Of a DNA stretch of 64,000 bases, positions 16,630 to 25,427 are shown in pieces. A model generated the notes under the pieces. That model was not told where the DNA came from. It did not search any database and worked only from the letters and a program-made list of their open reading frames with translations. The position numbers and the translations under genes were made by a program. This DNA is from Motiliproteus sp047633175 (lineage in GTDB: Bacteria; Pseudomonadota; Gammaproteobacteria; Pseudomonadales; Balneatricaceae), in assembly GCA_047633175.1 (NCBI GenBank), contig JBLIEQ010000022.1, positions 3,024-67,023 of the forward strand, in the 5' to 3' direction. The number at the start of each line of letters is the position of its first letter. Position 1 is the stretch's first letter.

Positions 16630-16962
16630 ATGAAGATCATTCTTAAAAAAAGTCAGGCCAAAGAACCCTTTACCTTCGCTTTTATGGACGATTCAGGGAA
16701 GACCCTAGTGAAAAGCGAGAATTATGCTGCCCGCAAGAGCTGTGTCAACGGGGTGGAATCAGTTCGAAAGAACAGCCAGTTCGATAGCCGTTATGAACTG
16801 TTGGAGTCAAAAAACGGTAAGTTTTATTTTAATATCAAAGCCAGCAATGGCCAGGTTGTCGGCACCAGCACGCTATTCGCTTCTGCAGGCGAGAGAAGTG
16901 AGGTGATCAGCCTACTAAAGGAGCATGCCACAGAGATGCCCATGGAAGAGCTGGAGGGGTGA
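16630..16962 (+). CDS. YegP-like DUF1508 protein
   Basis: This small cytoplasmic protein of 110 residues has two copies of the DUF1508 fold. The clearest motif is GKFYFNIKASNGQVVGTS in the second half; a weaker first copy spans residues 8-50 (PFTFAFMDDSGKTLVKSENY). A good ribosome binding site (AAGGA) precedes ATG 16630. The family is widespread and its biochemical role is unknown. It is convergent with the next gene, 21 nt away, and is transcribed independently of phnP. Confidence 0.85.
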   Translation: MKIILKKSQAKEPFTFAFMDDSGKTLVKSENYAARKSCVNGVESVRKNSQFDSRYELLESKNGKFYFNIKASNGQVVGTSTLFASAGERSEVISLLKEHATEMPMEELEG

Positions 16963-16983
16963 TGCTAGTTTACTCACAGCCTG

Positions 16984-17709
16984 CTAACCCCCAGCCACTG
17001 CGATAAGCACCTCAGCAACGCCTCCTGCAAGGACACTAACCTCCTCCTCCGCGTACCTGCCATCCTGGTCCGTTGCGCGGAGCCTGCATATCCCCGGTGG
17101 CAAACCGTCTAAGGCAAACTCGCCTGAGGCGTTTGTCAGCGGAGCTATATCGGGTGCGGCCCCCGCGCTCTGCACCACCATCAACGCCGCCTCAGCGACC
17201 GGCTCTCCCGTATCTAAGCGTACGACACAGCCTCGGACGCTGCCAGTAGCCGTAATCGGGGCGTCTTTGGCCGCCTGGGGTGAAGGCCTTGGCGCACTGC
17301 TCTGGAGGTACTCTTCGTCGAAAAATGTCGGCTCCAGAGTCACCTGCGCTGCATTATTAACATCGCAAGCTGGGTCAAGAGCAGCATAGAGAGCTAGGTC
17401 GACAGCTGGGTCGTGGGGGGGATCGAGAACAGCGTCGATATCCACCGAGCTAAGGGCGCTGTCGAATACAGCGACATTTCCCCGGCCAACCTCCCGGCCT
17501 TTGCCATCGTACACCCGAATGGTCCATGCCCCAGGTTTTAGCCCATCGAACTGGAACCGCCCCCAGGCATCGGAACAGCTCTCGATCTCCTGCTGTCCCG
17601 ATGACTGTCCCGGTGACTGCCCGCCGCCAGATGTCAGGGCGAGAACAGAGCCTCGCACCCGCAGTCCTGCAACCGGGTCACCGGGGAGCTTAGCATAGAG
17701 ATATCCCAT
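16984..17709 (-). CDS. Protein with two carboxypeptidase-regulatory-like (Ig-type) domains
   Basis: The 241-residue protein shows two beta-sandwich repeats of the carboxypeptidase-regulatory type. The first (residues about 5-90) contains GRFQFDGLKPGAWTIRVYD; the second (about 155-240) contains GEFALDGLPPGICRLRATD and a closing VAEVLIAVAGG strand. They are joined by an acidic linker. No signal peptide or membrane segment is visible. ATG 17709 has a GGAAG site 6 nt upstream; a TTG at 17724 is in frame. It follows the protease gene by 61 nt on the same strand, so the two are probably co-transcribed and may act together. Confidence 0.7.
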   Translation of the reverse strand: MGYLYAKLPGDPVAGLRVRGSVLALTSGGGQSPGQSSGQQEIESCSDAWGRFQFDGLKPGAWTIRVYDGKGREVGRGNVAVFDSALSSVDIDAVLDPPHDPAVDLALYAALDPACDVNNAAQVTLEPTFFDEEYLQSSAPRPSPQAAKDAPITATGSVRGCVVRLDTGEPVAEAALMVVQSAGAAPDIAPLTNASGEFALDGLPPGICRLRATDQDGRYAEEEVSVLAGGVAEVLIAVAGG

Positions 17710-17770
17710 CAGACTTCCAGACAAGACGGCATCTCCCCAACTGAGTGACTGCTTGCGGTTCGGGCAAACA

Positions 17771-19231
17771 TCAAAGCTTGCTCCATGCCAACAGACGCTG
17801 GTAAACGCCCTCTGTTATGCGTGTCGCCGAGTTACCGCTGCTTGCACCATAGTTATGGATGCCGACAACATGCCGTTGGCCGCCTATCTTGCTGTAGATA
17901 GGCGCTCCACTCTGGCCACCCATGGTGTCTATATCGTACTCCAGGGTTGAGCTGGTTATCCTCTTGATCTTTCTCGCCATACCCCAGAGCTCTGCAAACG
18001 GCTTGTCCCCGGGGTATCCTGCCAAGACCACGGATCGTGCAAGCATCTGGGAAGGAGTTGCTGCTCGGAAACCGAAACTACCGAGATTTATACCTCCGAA
18101 GGCACCACTGGGTAGCACGACGCAGCCATAGTCACTCTGCGGCCGGCCACTTTGGACCCAACCTCTGACAGAACGAAATGCTGTCGATGTCGCCTGGCCG
18201 TGTGGCCTTGAGTCGCCATTCATGCCAGGGATCACCTCGACACTCTGTGCCCAACCGCCCTGGTTTCGCAAGTAGACACAGTGTCCGGCTGTGGCTACTG
18301 CTCGCGGTCCGATCAGAAAGCCCGTTCCCCGGTAAGTCGAACCACTGGGGAACCGGATTCGCAGAGCGCAAATACGCCGCCAGGGCACTCTGGTCGTATT
18401 CGTTATATGAACGCGGTCATCCTTGCCGATAACGACCTCGAGAACGGCCGCGACCTCCTCGGCGACTGCTGCAATCTCCACCGACTCAGCCTCCTCCATC
18501 CCTTGGCTCTCTCCACCCGCCTGGCTGAGCGCCTTTTGGAGCAACTGCAGCAATTGAGCTACCGAACTCCCGCCTATCCTGGATTGACGGGCAGGCCTGG
18601 CTCTGTTTCGGATGACACGGCGTTTGGTCTTGGGAGATAAACGCTTCGCAATTCCGCGGACGATCTTAGGACCCATCGACGATGCCAGCGCCGGCAAAAT
18701 AGAGGTAGCGAGTCCGGCAAGCGCTCCGAAGAACTCGGGTTCTCCTCCAAGGGCCGTACCTGATTCAGCAGGCTGAGGTTCGGCACCAGCCTCCTCCTCA
18801 GACACCGCCAGTTCAAACCCCTCAATACCCTGGAGGTCAGAATAAGCCGCGTCTTCACCCGACTCCGCTCCCAACTGCTCCTGCGTCGCCTCGAAAAAAT
18901 CCTGCGTTTCAGTCAACCGCGGGTTGCCGATCTCCTCATCGGCTCCTGCCTGCTCCGCTTCTTCGCCAGGCGTAACCAACGCCACCGGGGCATCGCCCTC
19001 AACCTCCTCTGTGACCAGCGCATTCCCGGCTCGGGAAGACGTGGAAACGGTCCCGAACGGGGGTGTCTGTGAGGGAGATGCCTGTGGTGAGGATGCCGGT
19101 GACGTGGATGTAGGGGTAGCAACCGACACAGGCGCTTGAGAGGCAGCGCCACTCGAAAGATCATCCTCAGCTTCCCAGGATTCACTCGGGGCAGTGCTGC
19201 TGCCTGTATATTGAAACTTTTTGTTTGACAT
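17771..19231 (-). CDS. Trypsin-like (V8/S1-type) serine protease with long acidic N-terminal region
   Basis: The C-terminal 200 residues form a chymotrypsin-fold protease related to glutamyl endopeptidases. His317 (ATAGHCV), Asp367 (QSDYG) and Ser441 (GGQSGAP) make an intact triad. The N-terminal 250 residues are Ser/Pro/Glu rich and include a hydrophobic-basic segment (LAGLATSILPALASS, then a KRLSPKTKRR cluster) and a Leu-rich helix. The start at 19231 is fixed by GGAGG 8 nt upstream; no classical signal peptide is seen. The N-terminal part could be a pro-region, or a targeting region for a non-Sec route. Both are guesses. Confidence 0.85.
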   Translation of the reverse strand: MSNKKFQYTGSSTAPSESWEAEDDLSSGAASQAPVSVATPTSTSPASSPQASPSQTPPFGTVSTSSRAGNALVTEEVEGDAPVALVTPGEEAEQAGADEEIGNPRLTETQDFFEATQEQLGAESGEDAAYSDLQGIEGFELAVSEEEAGAEPQPAESGTALGGEPEFFGALAGLATSILPALASSMGPKIVRGIAKRLSPKTKRRVIRNRARPARQSRIGGSSVAQLLQLLQKALSQAGGESQGMEEAESVEIAAVAEEVAAVLEVVIGKDDRVHITNTTRVPWRRICALRIRFPSGSTYRGTGFLIGPRAVATAGHCVYLRNQGGWAQSVEVIPGMNGDSRPHGQATSTAFRSVRGWVQSGRPQSDYGCVVLPSGAFGGINLGSFGFRAATPSQMLARSVVLAGYPGDKPFAELWGMARKIKRITSSTLEYDIDTMGGQSGAPIYSKIGGQRHVVGIHNYGASSGNSATRITEGVYQRLLAWSKL

Positions 19232-19872
19232 TTTCAGATCCTCCAACAACCCAATTTTAAGCCCAACACTGCTGGCTATACAGTGCCCGGCCGCTATGAT
19301 GTCGCAGACTATCCGGCTGCTGGCTATCATCGGCCATACCTTCAGTCTCTTATAACGCAAAATTCAAGCCATCAAACAACGAGAATTATCTAAGAAATTG
19401 ATAACGATTCTGTTTATGTGAAATGGTTGAACGGGGAGAAAAGTCTGCCCGGCAGATCGGCACGGAATCGGGTTTAACAAGTCGAATTATGTAACGGTGG
19501 TCACAGCGATCGAGAGGATCAGGAAAGGGTAATGGATAGCGATGATTAACGATTGACGATAATTATTAAACTTATCAATAAAATGGACAGAATTATCTGA
19601 TAAGCGGCCAGCATAGATTATTATGCAGGCTTAGTTATATTGCGTTCCGGAATAGTTACGCCAAACAAGATGAAATGCACACGACGATCATAATATCTTT
19701 TAATAACAGCACTTTGAGCCTGAACGCACTGAGATTCAAACTGTAATACTATTGAATCCTATCTATCTCAGCCTTTCCGGACACCGAACTAACCTAAACA
19801 AAATGCACTCTGTATTTAACGTGCAGGCATGGATGTTTTAATCGGCGCCTGCTTTCCGGCGATTTTAGTCAA
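19232..19872. other. AT-rich intergenic region upstream of the protease
   Basis: About 640 nt of AT-rich sequence separates the HAD gene stop from the protease start; both genes are on the minus strand. It must hold the protease promoter. I see no convincing small gene, no repeat and no clear terminator. Confidence 0.5.
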
Positions 19873-20511
19873 TCAGCCGCCCAACGCGCTGAGCAGTGGT
19901 GAAAAACCATCAAGCTCTAGGTCGGTCTGTTCGGGCCAGCGAGGGCCTGCATGGGGATTAACGTGCACCGTGCTGATACCCGCTGCACGCCCGGCTTGCA
20001 GGTCATAAAGATAATCCCCCAGCATCACGCAAGCATCTTGATCACACTGCCAGTGGCTCATTAACCGTTGGATACCCGCCGGCGAGGGTTTAGGCTCGGC
20101 GCACTCGCTGGCGATAATCTGGGCAGGTGGAAAACAGTACTGCAGATCCAGTCGCTGCAGGACGATGTCGACACAATCGCGGCGATTACGGGTCAAAATG
20201 GCCAGCTGGGTGCCCCGTTCAAACAGGGCATGGATCAGCGCCTGCGCCTTTGGCATAGGTTCGGCACGTTCAGCGACATCGATCTCGATCTCTATTAAAC
20301 GGTTATTTAATTCGGTCCTCAGGGTTTCAGGCTGCTGCTGCAGGTGTTCCAGGATGCCGGCTCCGACCGGCACCCCAAGCTCTCGACGCATGGCGGCAAA
20401 GTCATGCAAAGGCAACGTCAGGGTACCGTCCAGATCAAAGATCCAGAAACCCTTATGCAGTAACTCAGTAACGGCTAAGGGCCTGGGATAGAGTCTGGGA
20501 GAGGGCCTCAT
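19873..20511 (-). CDS. HAD-superfamily phosphatase (phosphoglycolate phosphatase-like)
   Basis: The 212-residue protein carries HAD motif I (WIFDLDGTLT), motif II (LAILTRNRR), a Lys in ECAEPKPSPAG (motif III) and motif IV (VMLGDYLYDLQAGRAAG). A helical cap lies between motifs I and II. The exact substrate cannot be told. The ATG overlaps the stop of the upstream PhnA-like gene by 4 nt, so the two are translationally coupled. Confidence 0.85.
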   Translation of the reverse strand: MRPSPRLYPRPLAVTELLHKGFWIFDLDGTLTLPLHDFAAMRRELGVPVGAGILEHLQQQPETLRTELNNRLIEIEIDVAERAEPMPKAQALIHALFERGTQLAILTRNRRDCVDIVLQRLDLQYCFPPAQIIASECAEPKPSPAGIQRLMSHWQCDQDACVMLGDYLYDLQAGRAAGISTVHVNPHAGPRWPEQTDLELDGFSPLLSALGG

Positions 20512-20915
20512 CGTAACTTCTCCAGTCGCAGTAACCAGGCATCAATCTCAGGTGGCAGATACAACTGCTCTAACAGCTCAGCGGCCCAGGGTGCATCATT
20601 GGAGAGTTGGCGGCACATCCATACGGCCAGTACCTGAACCGCCGGCACCTCATGCCAGACCCTTTTCGACAGGAAATACCAATAGTCGGAATCGCGTCTT
20701 TTAGGGTATTCGAGTTGCTCGATACAGTGTTCGCAGAGGAAGGTGCAGTAATCGTAATCAGGATCGACAGGCACCGGGGGAACTTCATGAATGCTGAGTT
20801 TAACACCGCCCGCTTCGCACAGCTCACAGCAGGATCCAGCACGACGGGTCAGGTCTTTGCCGAATTTACTCAGTCCCTGATTACGTAACTGATGATCATG
20901 TAATCCTTTAGCCAC
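20508..20915 (-). CDS. PhnA-like zinc-binding protein
   Basis: The 135-residue protein resembles the PhnA zinc-ribbon family: LTRRAGSCCELCEAGG with paired cysteines, then IHEVPPVPVDPDYD, a second Cys pair (CTFLCEHCIEQLE) and the hallmark WHEVPAVQVLAVWM. Despite the family name, PhnA is not a C-P lyase component; the E. coli protein was named by position. Here the gene lies far from the phn operon and is coupled to a HAD phosphatase. Confidence 0.75.
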   Translation of the reverse strand: MAKGLHDHQLRNQGLSKFGKDLTRRAGSCCELCEAGGVKLSIHEVPPVPVDPDYDYCTFLCEHCIEQLEYPKRRDSDYWYFLSKRVWHEVPAVQVLAVWMCRQLSNDAPWAAELLEQLYLPPEIDAWLLRLEKLR

Positions 20916-21323
20916 AATGAAGCTCCGATGATTGCCCGGCTATAGCGCGCCGGAAGCGGTGTTTTTCAAGGTAGTGCCACGTGATTAACAGCCTTTAATA
21001 ATATCCTGAAGTGCTCGACTCAGCCAGCCCCCCAACCGCTCTCGGAGTAGCATAGAGCGGTAGACAACGCCTGCTCTGCGCTAGCGGCACGACAATCCTC
21101 CTGACACTGGGGGCTGACTCAGAGAGGCTGACACTGGAGGGATAGGGTGACTTAAAACCGTCGATAATAAAATTCTAATCTTATTCCCTTTTAAAAAAAT
21201 GAATTGTTTTCATTCTTCACATTGTCTTATCCGGATCCGTGGCTACGCTTAAACAGCCTCAATAATATCTTAGTGTTGCTGCCAATACTTTGATGAATAA
21301 TTAAATAATAACAAGGATGCACC
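20916..21323. promoter_or_regulatory. Divergent promoter region before the sigma factor gene
   Basis: This 408-nt gap serves the PhnA-like gene (minus) and the sigma factor gene (plus). It contains a direct repeat of CTGACACTGG (near 21100 and 21130) and an AT-rich palindrome AATGAATTGTTTTCATT (about 21198-21214). No nlpD-like coding sequence is present, unlike the usual rpoS neighbourhood. Confidence 0.4.
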
Positions 21324-22262
21324 ATGACTGTATCTGAAGCGCTTAGAACGGATCGTCGGGAGCCGTACACTCCACACAGGTCCAATACGGGTCGTCCCGA
21401 GTTAGATAGAACCGACACCAAGTCCAGCAGCCTGGATCCGACCAATATCTACCTGCAGGAGATCGGGATCGCCAAGCTGTTAACCGCAGAGGAGGAAGTT
21501 GAACTTACCCGTCTCTATCAACAGGGAGATTTAGACGCCAAACGCCGGATGATAGAGAGCAATCTGCGCCTGGTCGTTAAAATCGCGCGTCGTTATCAGC
21601 ACCGTGGCCTCTCCCTGCTGGATCTGATCGAAGAGGGAAATCTGGGCCTGATCCGGGCTGTGGAAAAATTTGATCCGGAGCGCGGGTTCCGTTTTTCGAC
21701 CTATGCGACCTGGTGGATTCGGCAGAATGTCGAACGCGGCATCATGAACCAGGCCCGCACCATCCGGCTGCCTGTACATGTGATCAAAGAGCTTAACAGC
21801 TGCCTGCATGCCGAGCGCTTACTGACCCAGACGCTGGTGCAGGACCCCACCTGTAAGGATATTGCCGACTGGACCCAGAAACCTGTCGCTAAAGTCAAAA
21901 CGATTATGGGTTTCAAACAATCCACGACCTCTATCGATGTATTGATCGGTGCTGATAAAAACACCTCGTTGCAGGAGTTTCTTACCGACCCGCTCACTGA
22001 AAACCCTGAAGACTGGATGCAAAAAACCAACCTAATCAGCCGCTTGAATGATTGGTTATCGCAACTACCTAAAAAGCACCAAGAAATATTACGGCGCCGT
22101 TTTGGGCTCCATAATCATGATACCGGCACTCTTGAGCAGGTCGGTGCAGAGGTTGGACTGACCCGTGAACGGGTACGCCAGATACAGACTGAAGCCTTAG
22201 CACAACTCAGGGTTATCATGCAGGCGAATGGCCTGAACAGTGAGGATATCGGCTACGATTAA
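21324..22262 (+). CDS. rpoS: RpoS-type stationary-phase/general stress sigma factor
   Basis: The 312-residue sigma-70 family factor has region 1.2 (DPTNIYLQEIG), 2.1-2.4 (NLRLVVKIARRYQHRGLSLLDLIEEGNLGL; FSTYATWWIRQNVERGIMNQ, then RTIRLP), region 3 and region 4 with the helix-turn-helix GLTRERVRQIQTEAL. Length and the RTIRLPVHVIKELN segment fit RpoS better than RpoH or RpoD. It stands alone rather than behind nlpD, so it may be a paralogue or a relocated rpoS. It is preceded by AACAAGGA at proper spacing. Confidence 0.88.
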   Translation: MTVSEALRTDRREPYTPHRSNTGRPELDRTDTKSSSLDPTNIYLQEIGIAKLLTAEEEVELTRLYQQGDLDAKRRMIESNLRLVVKIARRYQHRGLSLLDLIEEGNLGLIRAVEKFDPERGFRFSTYATWWIRQNVERGIMNQARTIRLPVHVIKELNSCLHAERLLTQTLVQDPTCKDIADWTQKPVAKVKTIMGFKQSTTSIDVLIGADKNTSLQEFLTDPLTENPEDWMQKTNLISRLNDWLSQLPKKHQEILRRRFGLHNHDTGTLEQVGAEVGLTRERVRQIQTEALAQLRVIMQANGLNSEDIGYD

Positions 22263-22268
22263 TATCAT

Positions 22269-22341
22269 GAGAGGCGGGTTGCGGGATAAGCCGCGTACAG
22301 GACCGTGCGCAACAGGCCTGCATTCCTGCTGCCCGCCTCTC
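22269..22341 (+). terminator. Nested stem-loop at the 3' end of rpoS
   Basis: GAGAGGCGGG (22269-22278) pairs with CCCGCCTCTC (22332-22341), and TTGCG/CGCAA pairs directly inside (22279-22283 with 22309-22313). Only a short T-stretch follows. It separates the convergent rpoS and comEC genes and can act as a terminator for rpoS or as an RNA-protecting structure. Confidence 0.5.
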
Positions 22342-22359
22342 TTTGAAAGGTGGATGACC

Positions 22360-24726
22360 CTAATCGTTGTCGATCGTATGCCAATACCCTGATAAAGAGT
22401 CACGTGCCTTGGTGATGCTGGCATCACCACCGGCACTGACCCGGAGCTGAATCGCGCCCTGAGTGGCGGTATTCAACCACTCGATCCTGCGTTTCTGAAG
22501 CCGTGCTATAACCTTTGGATGGGGATGACCGTAGCGATTACGCCAGCCACTGCTGATCAATACTAATTGGGGGTTAACCTGATCCAGAAAAACCTCCGTC
22601 GTCGAACTACCGCTGCCATGGTGTGAGGCGACCAGGGTTGCCGAACTGAGTTGTTGAGCATAGCGTTCGACCAATAACCGTTCGACTTCCTCTTCTATAT
22701 CACCTGTTAACAGCACCCTATGCTGACCGTTATCGATCTGCAGTACACAGGAGCGGTTATTCTCGCTCTGATGCGAGTTCGGTACCCGGTTATCAGGCTC
22801 CCTATCATCAGGATGTAGAATACGAAATTCAACCTCGTCCCAGACCCAGGACATTCCGGCCTGACAACGTTTCCGAGCAACTACCCTGTGACTGCCACTC
22901 AGGGCTGTCGTCATCTGGAACTCTGCTTCGAGCACCTCCTGACCACCGGCATGGTCGATATCAGCATGACTGATAACGAGACTATCAAGCCGGCGTATCC
23001 CCTGTCTGTGCAGATAGGGCACAATCGCCGCTTTAGCCGCAGTAAAGCCGGATCTGAAGCGCGGACCGGCATCGTAAATCAGTCGGTGCTGCTGCGTTTC
23101 AACCAGGACAGCTAACCCCTGTCCAACATCGAACAGGGTGAGATTAAAGGCCCCCTTTTCAGGCGTACCCGATTGCGCAAAAAGCAACGGCAACCACAGA
23201 ATCAAGCCCGACCAACGGCACGCGACAGCGCGAGGCAGTAACACCAGAATCGCGCCGCACAACGCCAACACCAGAGCCCATAGCGGCGTGGGCCCGGTCG
23301 TGGTTAACGGTGATAACAGGCCCTGAGCCCAGATCAATGCCTGCCAGCCCCACTCCAACAACCGTGCCAACCCTGCCAGAAGCGCGCCACCCGGGGCAGA
23401 CCAAAGGCTAAGAATCAACATCGAGCCGAGGGCGGCGGGTAACAACAGGGTCACCAGGGGTATCGCAATAAAATTGATCAGGGGGGCTAAGGGTGACCAT
23501 TGCTGAAACAGGTATAGCAGCACCGGAGTCAGGCCGATAGCGATGGCGACTTGGGCCCAGACCAGCTGGCGGAAAACACCTACCCGGCCAGGCTGGCCGG
23601 AGAAGCTGTAAATCAAGACGGCGCAGGCCGCAAATGAGAGCCAGAATCCGGGTTGACGTACCGCCAGGGGTTCGATCAACAATACCGCTGTCGCCGCCAA
23701 CCACAAGCGCTGAGCTGCCGTCATAAGCCTGAACCCGATCAGACTGAGCATCACTGCACAGACCATCACCCAGGCACGCTGGCTGGGAACGCCCCACCCC
23801 GAGATCAGGGCATAGCCTCCAGAACCCAGCATCGCAGCCACTGCCGCGGCACGGACTCTATACCGGTATCGCCACTGAGGATGCAGGCCGCCGAGCCCAT
23901 ACACCAGACCAAAGCAGACGCTGGCCAGCATCCCTATATGCAACCCACTGATAACAAACAGATGGGTCGTGCCGGTATCACGCAACGTTTTCCAGCTCGC
24001 ATCATCCAGCCCGCGTTTGTCACCCAGCAGCAGGGCCGCCAACAGCGCACTGCTACTGGGTGATAAACCCAGTGAGAGCGGCGGTTGCCGTAACAGGTCT
24101 AACTGTCCGGCACGCCAGCGATCCAGCCGTCCGCTCAGGCGCGCATCCGTCAAGCGCTGTATCGAACTAGCCTTGCGGTTATCGAGGACATAACCCCGGG
24201 CGTCGATCCCTTGATTTAACAGGTGCAGTGGATAATCAAAGCCACCGGGGTTCACGAATCCATGGAGCCGCTTGAGGCGCACGGGAAGTTGCCAGCGCTG
24301 AGCCGGCTCGGGTGCCTTGGGGCAGCGATACCAGGTCAATCTGAGTTTTCTGGGTATCCAGCGTCCGGTTTTCTGCGAATCAGGATGGATCAATTGGTCT
24401 AATGCCAGATCGAAGCGGCAGCGATCTCCCTGCTGTTCTGGCAAGCCGATTACTACACCCACCGCAAGCAGATCCACAGACTGCAAATCCTCAGGCAGCT
24501 GATGGAGCAGCAGCCAGTGTCCCGCTGCCAGCCCCCATGTGAGGCCCAAAACGACCGGCAGTAGCCGACGCAGGGGGTTGATCATACTGACAAAAATCAC
24601 GGCAATCGGAGTGACCAGCAGCCAGAGCGATGCCGGCAGCCCTGGCCAGAAAGCGACGCTGGCCAATGCCAGACAGAACCGGATCATTGTTGAACTCCAG
24701 TTGGCTTGACTCGATATAGAAGGCAT
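22360..24726 (-). CDS. comEC: DNA internalization protein ComEC/Rec2
   Basis: ComEC forms the inner-membrane channel for single-stranded DNA uptake in natural transformation. The 788-residue protein has N-terminal membrane segments with an OB-type domain, the competence domain (TTHLFVISGLHIGMLASV), more membrane helices and a C-terminal metallo-beta-lactamase-like domain (LVISHADIDHAGG, ATLVASHHGSGSS). Length and order are typical for proteobacterial ComEC. An internal Met (MIRFCLALAS, residue 14) is an alternative start. No other competence gene is in the window. Confidence 0.95.
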   Translation of the reverse strand: MPSISSQANWSSTMIRFCLALASVAFWPGLPASLWLLVTPIAVIFVSMINPLRRLLPVVLGLTWGLAAGHWLLLHQLPEDLQSVDLLAVGVVIGLPEQQGDRCRFDLALDQLIHPDSQKTGRWIPRKLRLTWYRCPKAPEPAQRWQLPVRLKRLHGFVNPGGFDYPLHLLNQGIDARGYVLDNRKASSIQRLTDARLSGRLDRWRAGQLDLLRQPPLSLGLSPSSSALLAALLLGDKRGLDDASWKTLRDTGTTHLFVISGLHIGMLASVCFGLVYGLGGLHPQWRYRYRVRAAAVAAMLGSGGYALISGWGVPSQRAWVMVCAVMLSLIGFRLMTAAQRLWLAATAVLLIEPLAVRQPGFWLSFAACAVLIYSFSGQPGRVGVFRQLVWAQVAIAIGLTPVLLYLFQQWSPLAPLINFIAIPLVTLLLPAALGSMLILSLWSAPGGALLAGLARLLEWGWQALIWAQGLLSPLTTTGPTPLWALVLALCGAILVLLPRAVACRWSGLILWLPLLFAQSGTPEKGAFNLTLFDVGQGLAVLVETQQHRLIYDAGPRFRSGFTAAKAAIVPYLHRQGIRRLDSLVISHADIDHAGGQEVLEAEFQMTTALSGSHRVVARKRCQAGMSWVWDEVEFRILHPDDREPDNRVPNSHQSENNRSCVLQIDNGQHRVLLTGDIEEEVERLLVERYAQQLSSATLVASHHGSGSSTTEVFLDQVNPQLVLISSGWRNRYGHPHPKVIARLQKRRIEWLNTATQGAIQLRVSAGGDASITKARDSLSGYWHTIDND

Positions 24727-24777
24727 AATCCATCATCAGTTTAGCTCATCACCCCCCTTCTCTGGATCTTTGCCTTA

Positions 24778-25314
24778 ATGCCACGCCGATTTATCAAGCG
24801 TTACCTGCCCAATGAAGCCACGATCAAGGCACACCCAAGCCTGAAGCGGCTGGGCAGTGCGCTGCATAACCCCAATTTATGGCATCTGAACCGCACCTCG
24901 GTGTCCCTGGCGTTTTTAGTGGGGGTTTTCTGCGCTTTCTTACCGATACCGCTGCAGATGCTGGTGGCCGCCCTGCTTGCCATCATGATCCATTCAAATC
25001 TGCCCATATCCGTAGGATTGGTCTGGATTACCAACCCACTGACCATGCCGCCTATCTTTTACTTCGCCTATAGGCTGGGTTCCTGGCTGCTTGGCGGCAA
25101 CGTCCATAGTATCGAATTCACGATGACGCTGGAGTGGATCACCAGTGAACTATCGCTGATCTGGGGGCCGTTGCTATTGGGATTGTTGGTATGCGGATTA
25201 TTTTTCGCAATGCTCAGCTTTCTCACTGTGCGCTGGATGTGGGCGTGGCATGTCGGAAAAATCTGGCGGCTGCGTAAACTCGATCGTCAGCGTAAGAACA
25301 AGCCTAAAGAATAA
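24778..25314 (+). CDS. DUF2062 inner-membrane protein
   Basis: The 178-residue protein has a basic N-terminus (MPRRFIKRYLPNEATIKAHP) and three membrane segments characteristic of DUF2062: SLAFLVGVFCAFLPIPLQM with the FxP-PxQ pattern, the central ITNPLTMPPIFYFAYRLG, and a C-terminal helix. The family is common next to comEC and lolCDE in gammaproteobacteria. The function is unknown. It diverges from comEC with a 51-nt gap. Confidence 0.85.
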   Translation: MPRRFIKRYLPNEATIKAHPSLKRLGSALHNPNLWHLNRTSVSLAFLVGVFCAFLPIPLQMLVAALLAIMIHSNLPISVGLVWITNPLTMPPIFYFAYRLGSWLLGGNVHSIEFTMTLEWITSELSLIWGPLLLGLLVCGLFFAMLSFLTVRWMWAWHVGKIWRLRKLDRQRKNKPKE

Positions 25315-25334
25315 CGACTATCCTGTGTCGGGCT

Positions 25335-25410
25335 GTAGGTCGGACTGTAGTCCGACAAGGCTAGCGGGCTAGCGAGGCGCTAGTAATTGTCAGGCTAAAG
25401 CCTAACCTAC
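25335..25410. repeat. REPIN-like element, copy 1
   Basis: Outer arms GTAGGT (25335-25340) and ACCTAC (25405-25410) enclose the inner palindrome GTCGGACT/AGTCCGAC (25339-25356) and AGGCT/AGCCT. Two related elements of similar length occur at 54127-54196 and 55172-55243. It lies between the convergent DUF2062 and lolD genes. Confidence 0.75.
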
Positions 25411-25427
25411 AAAAAACACCATAATCA

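Noticed and set aside
20508..20915. Interpretation of the PhnA-like gene as part of phosphonate degradation
   Set aside because: PhnA is not a C-P lyase component despite its name, and the gene is 4 kb from the phn operon and coupled to a HAD gene.
21195..21220. Fur-box-like palindrome upstream of rpoS
   Set aside because: The match to the 19-bp Fur consensus is poor; it is noted only as an AT-rich palindrome.
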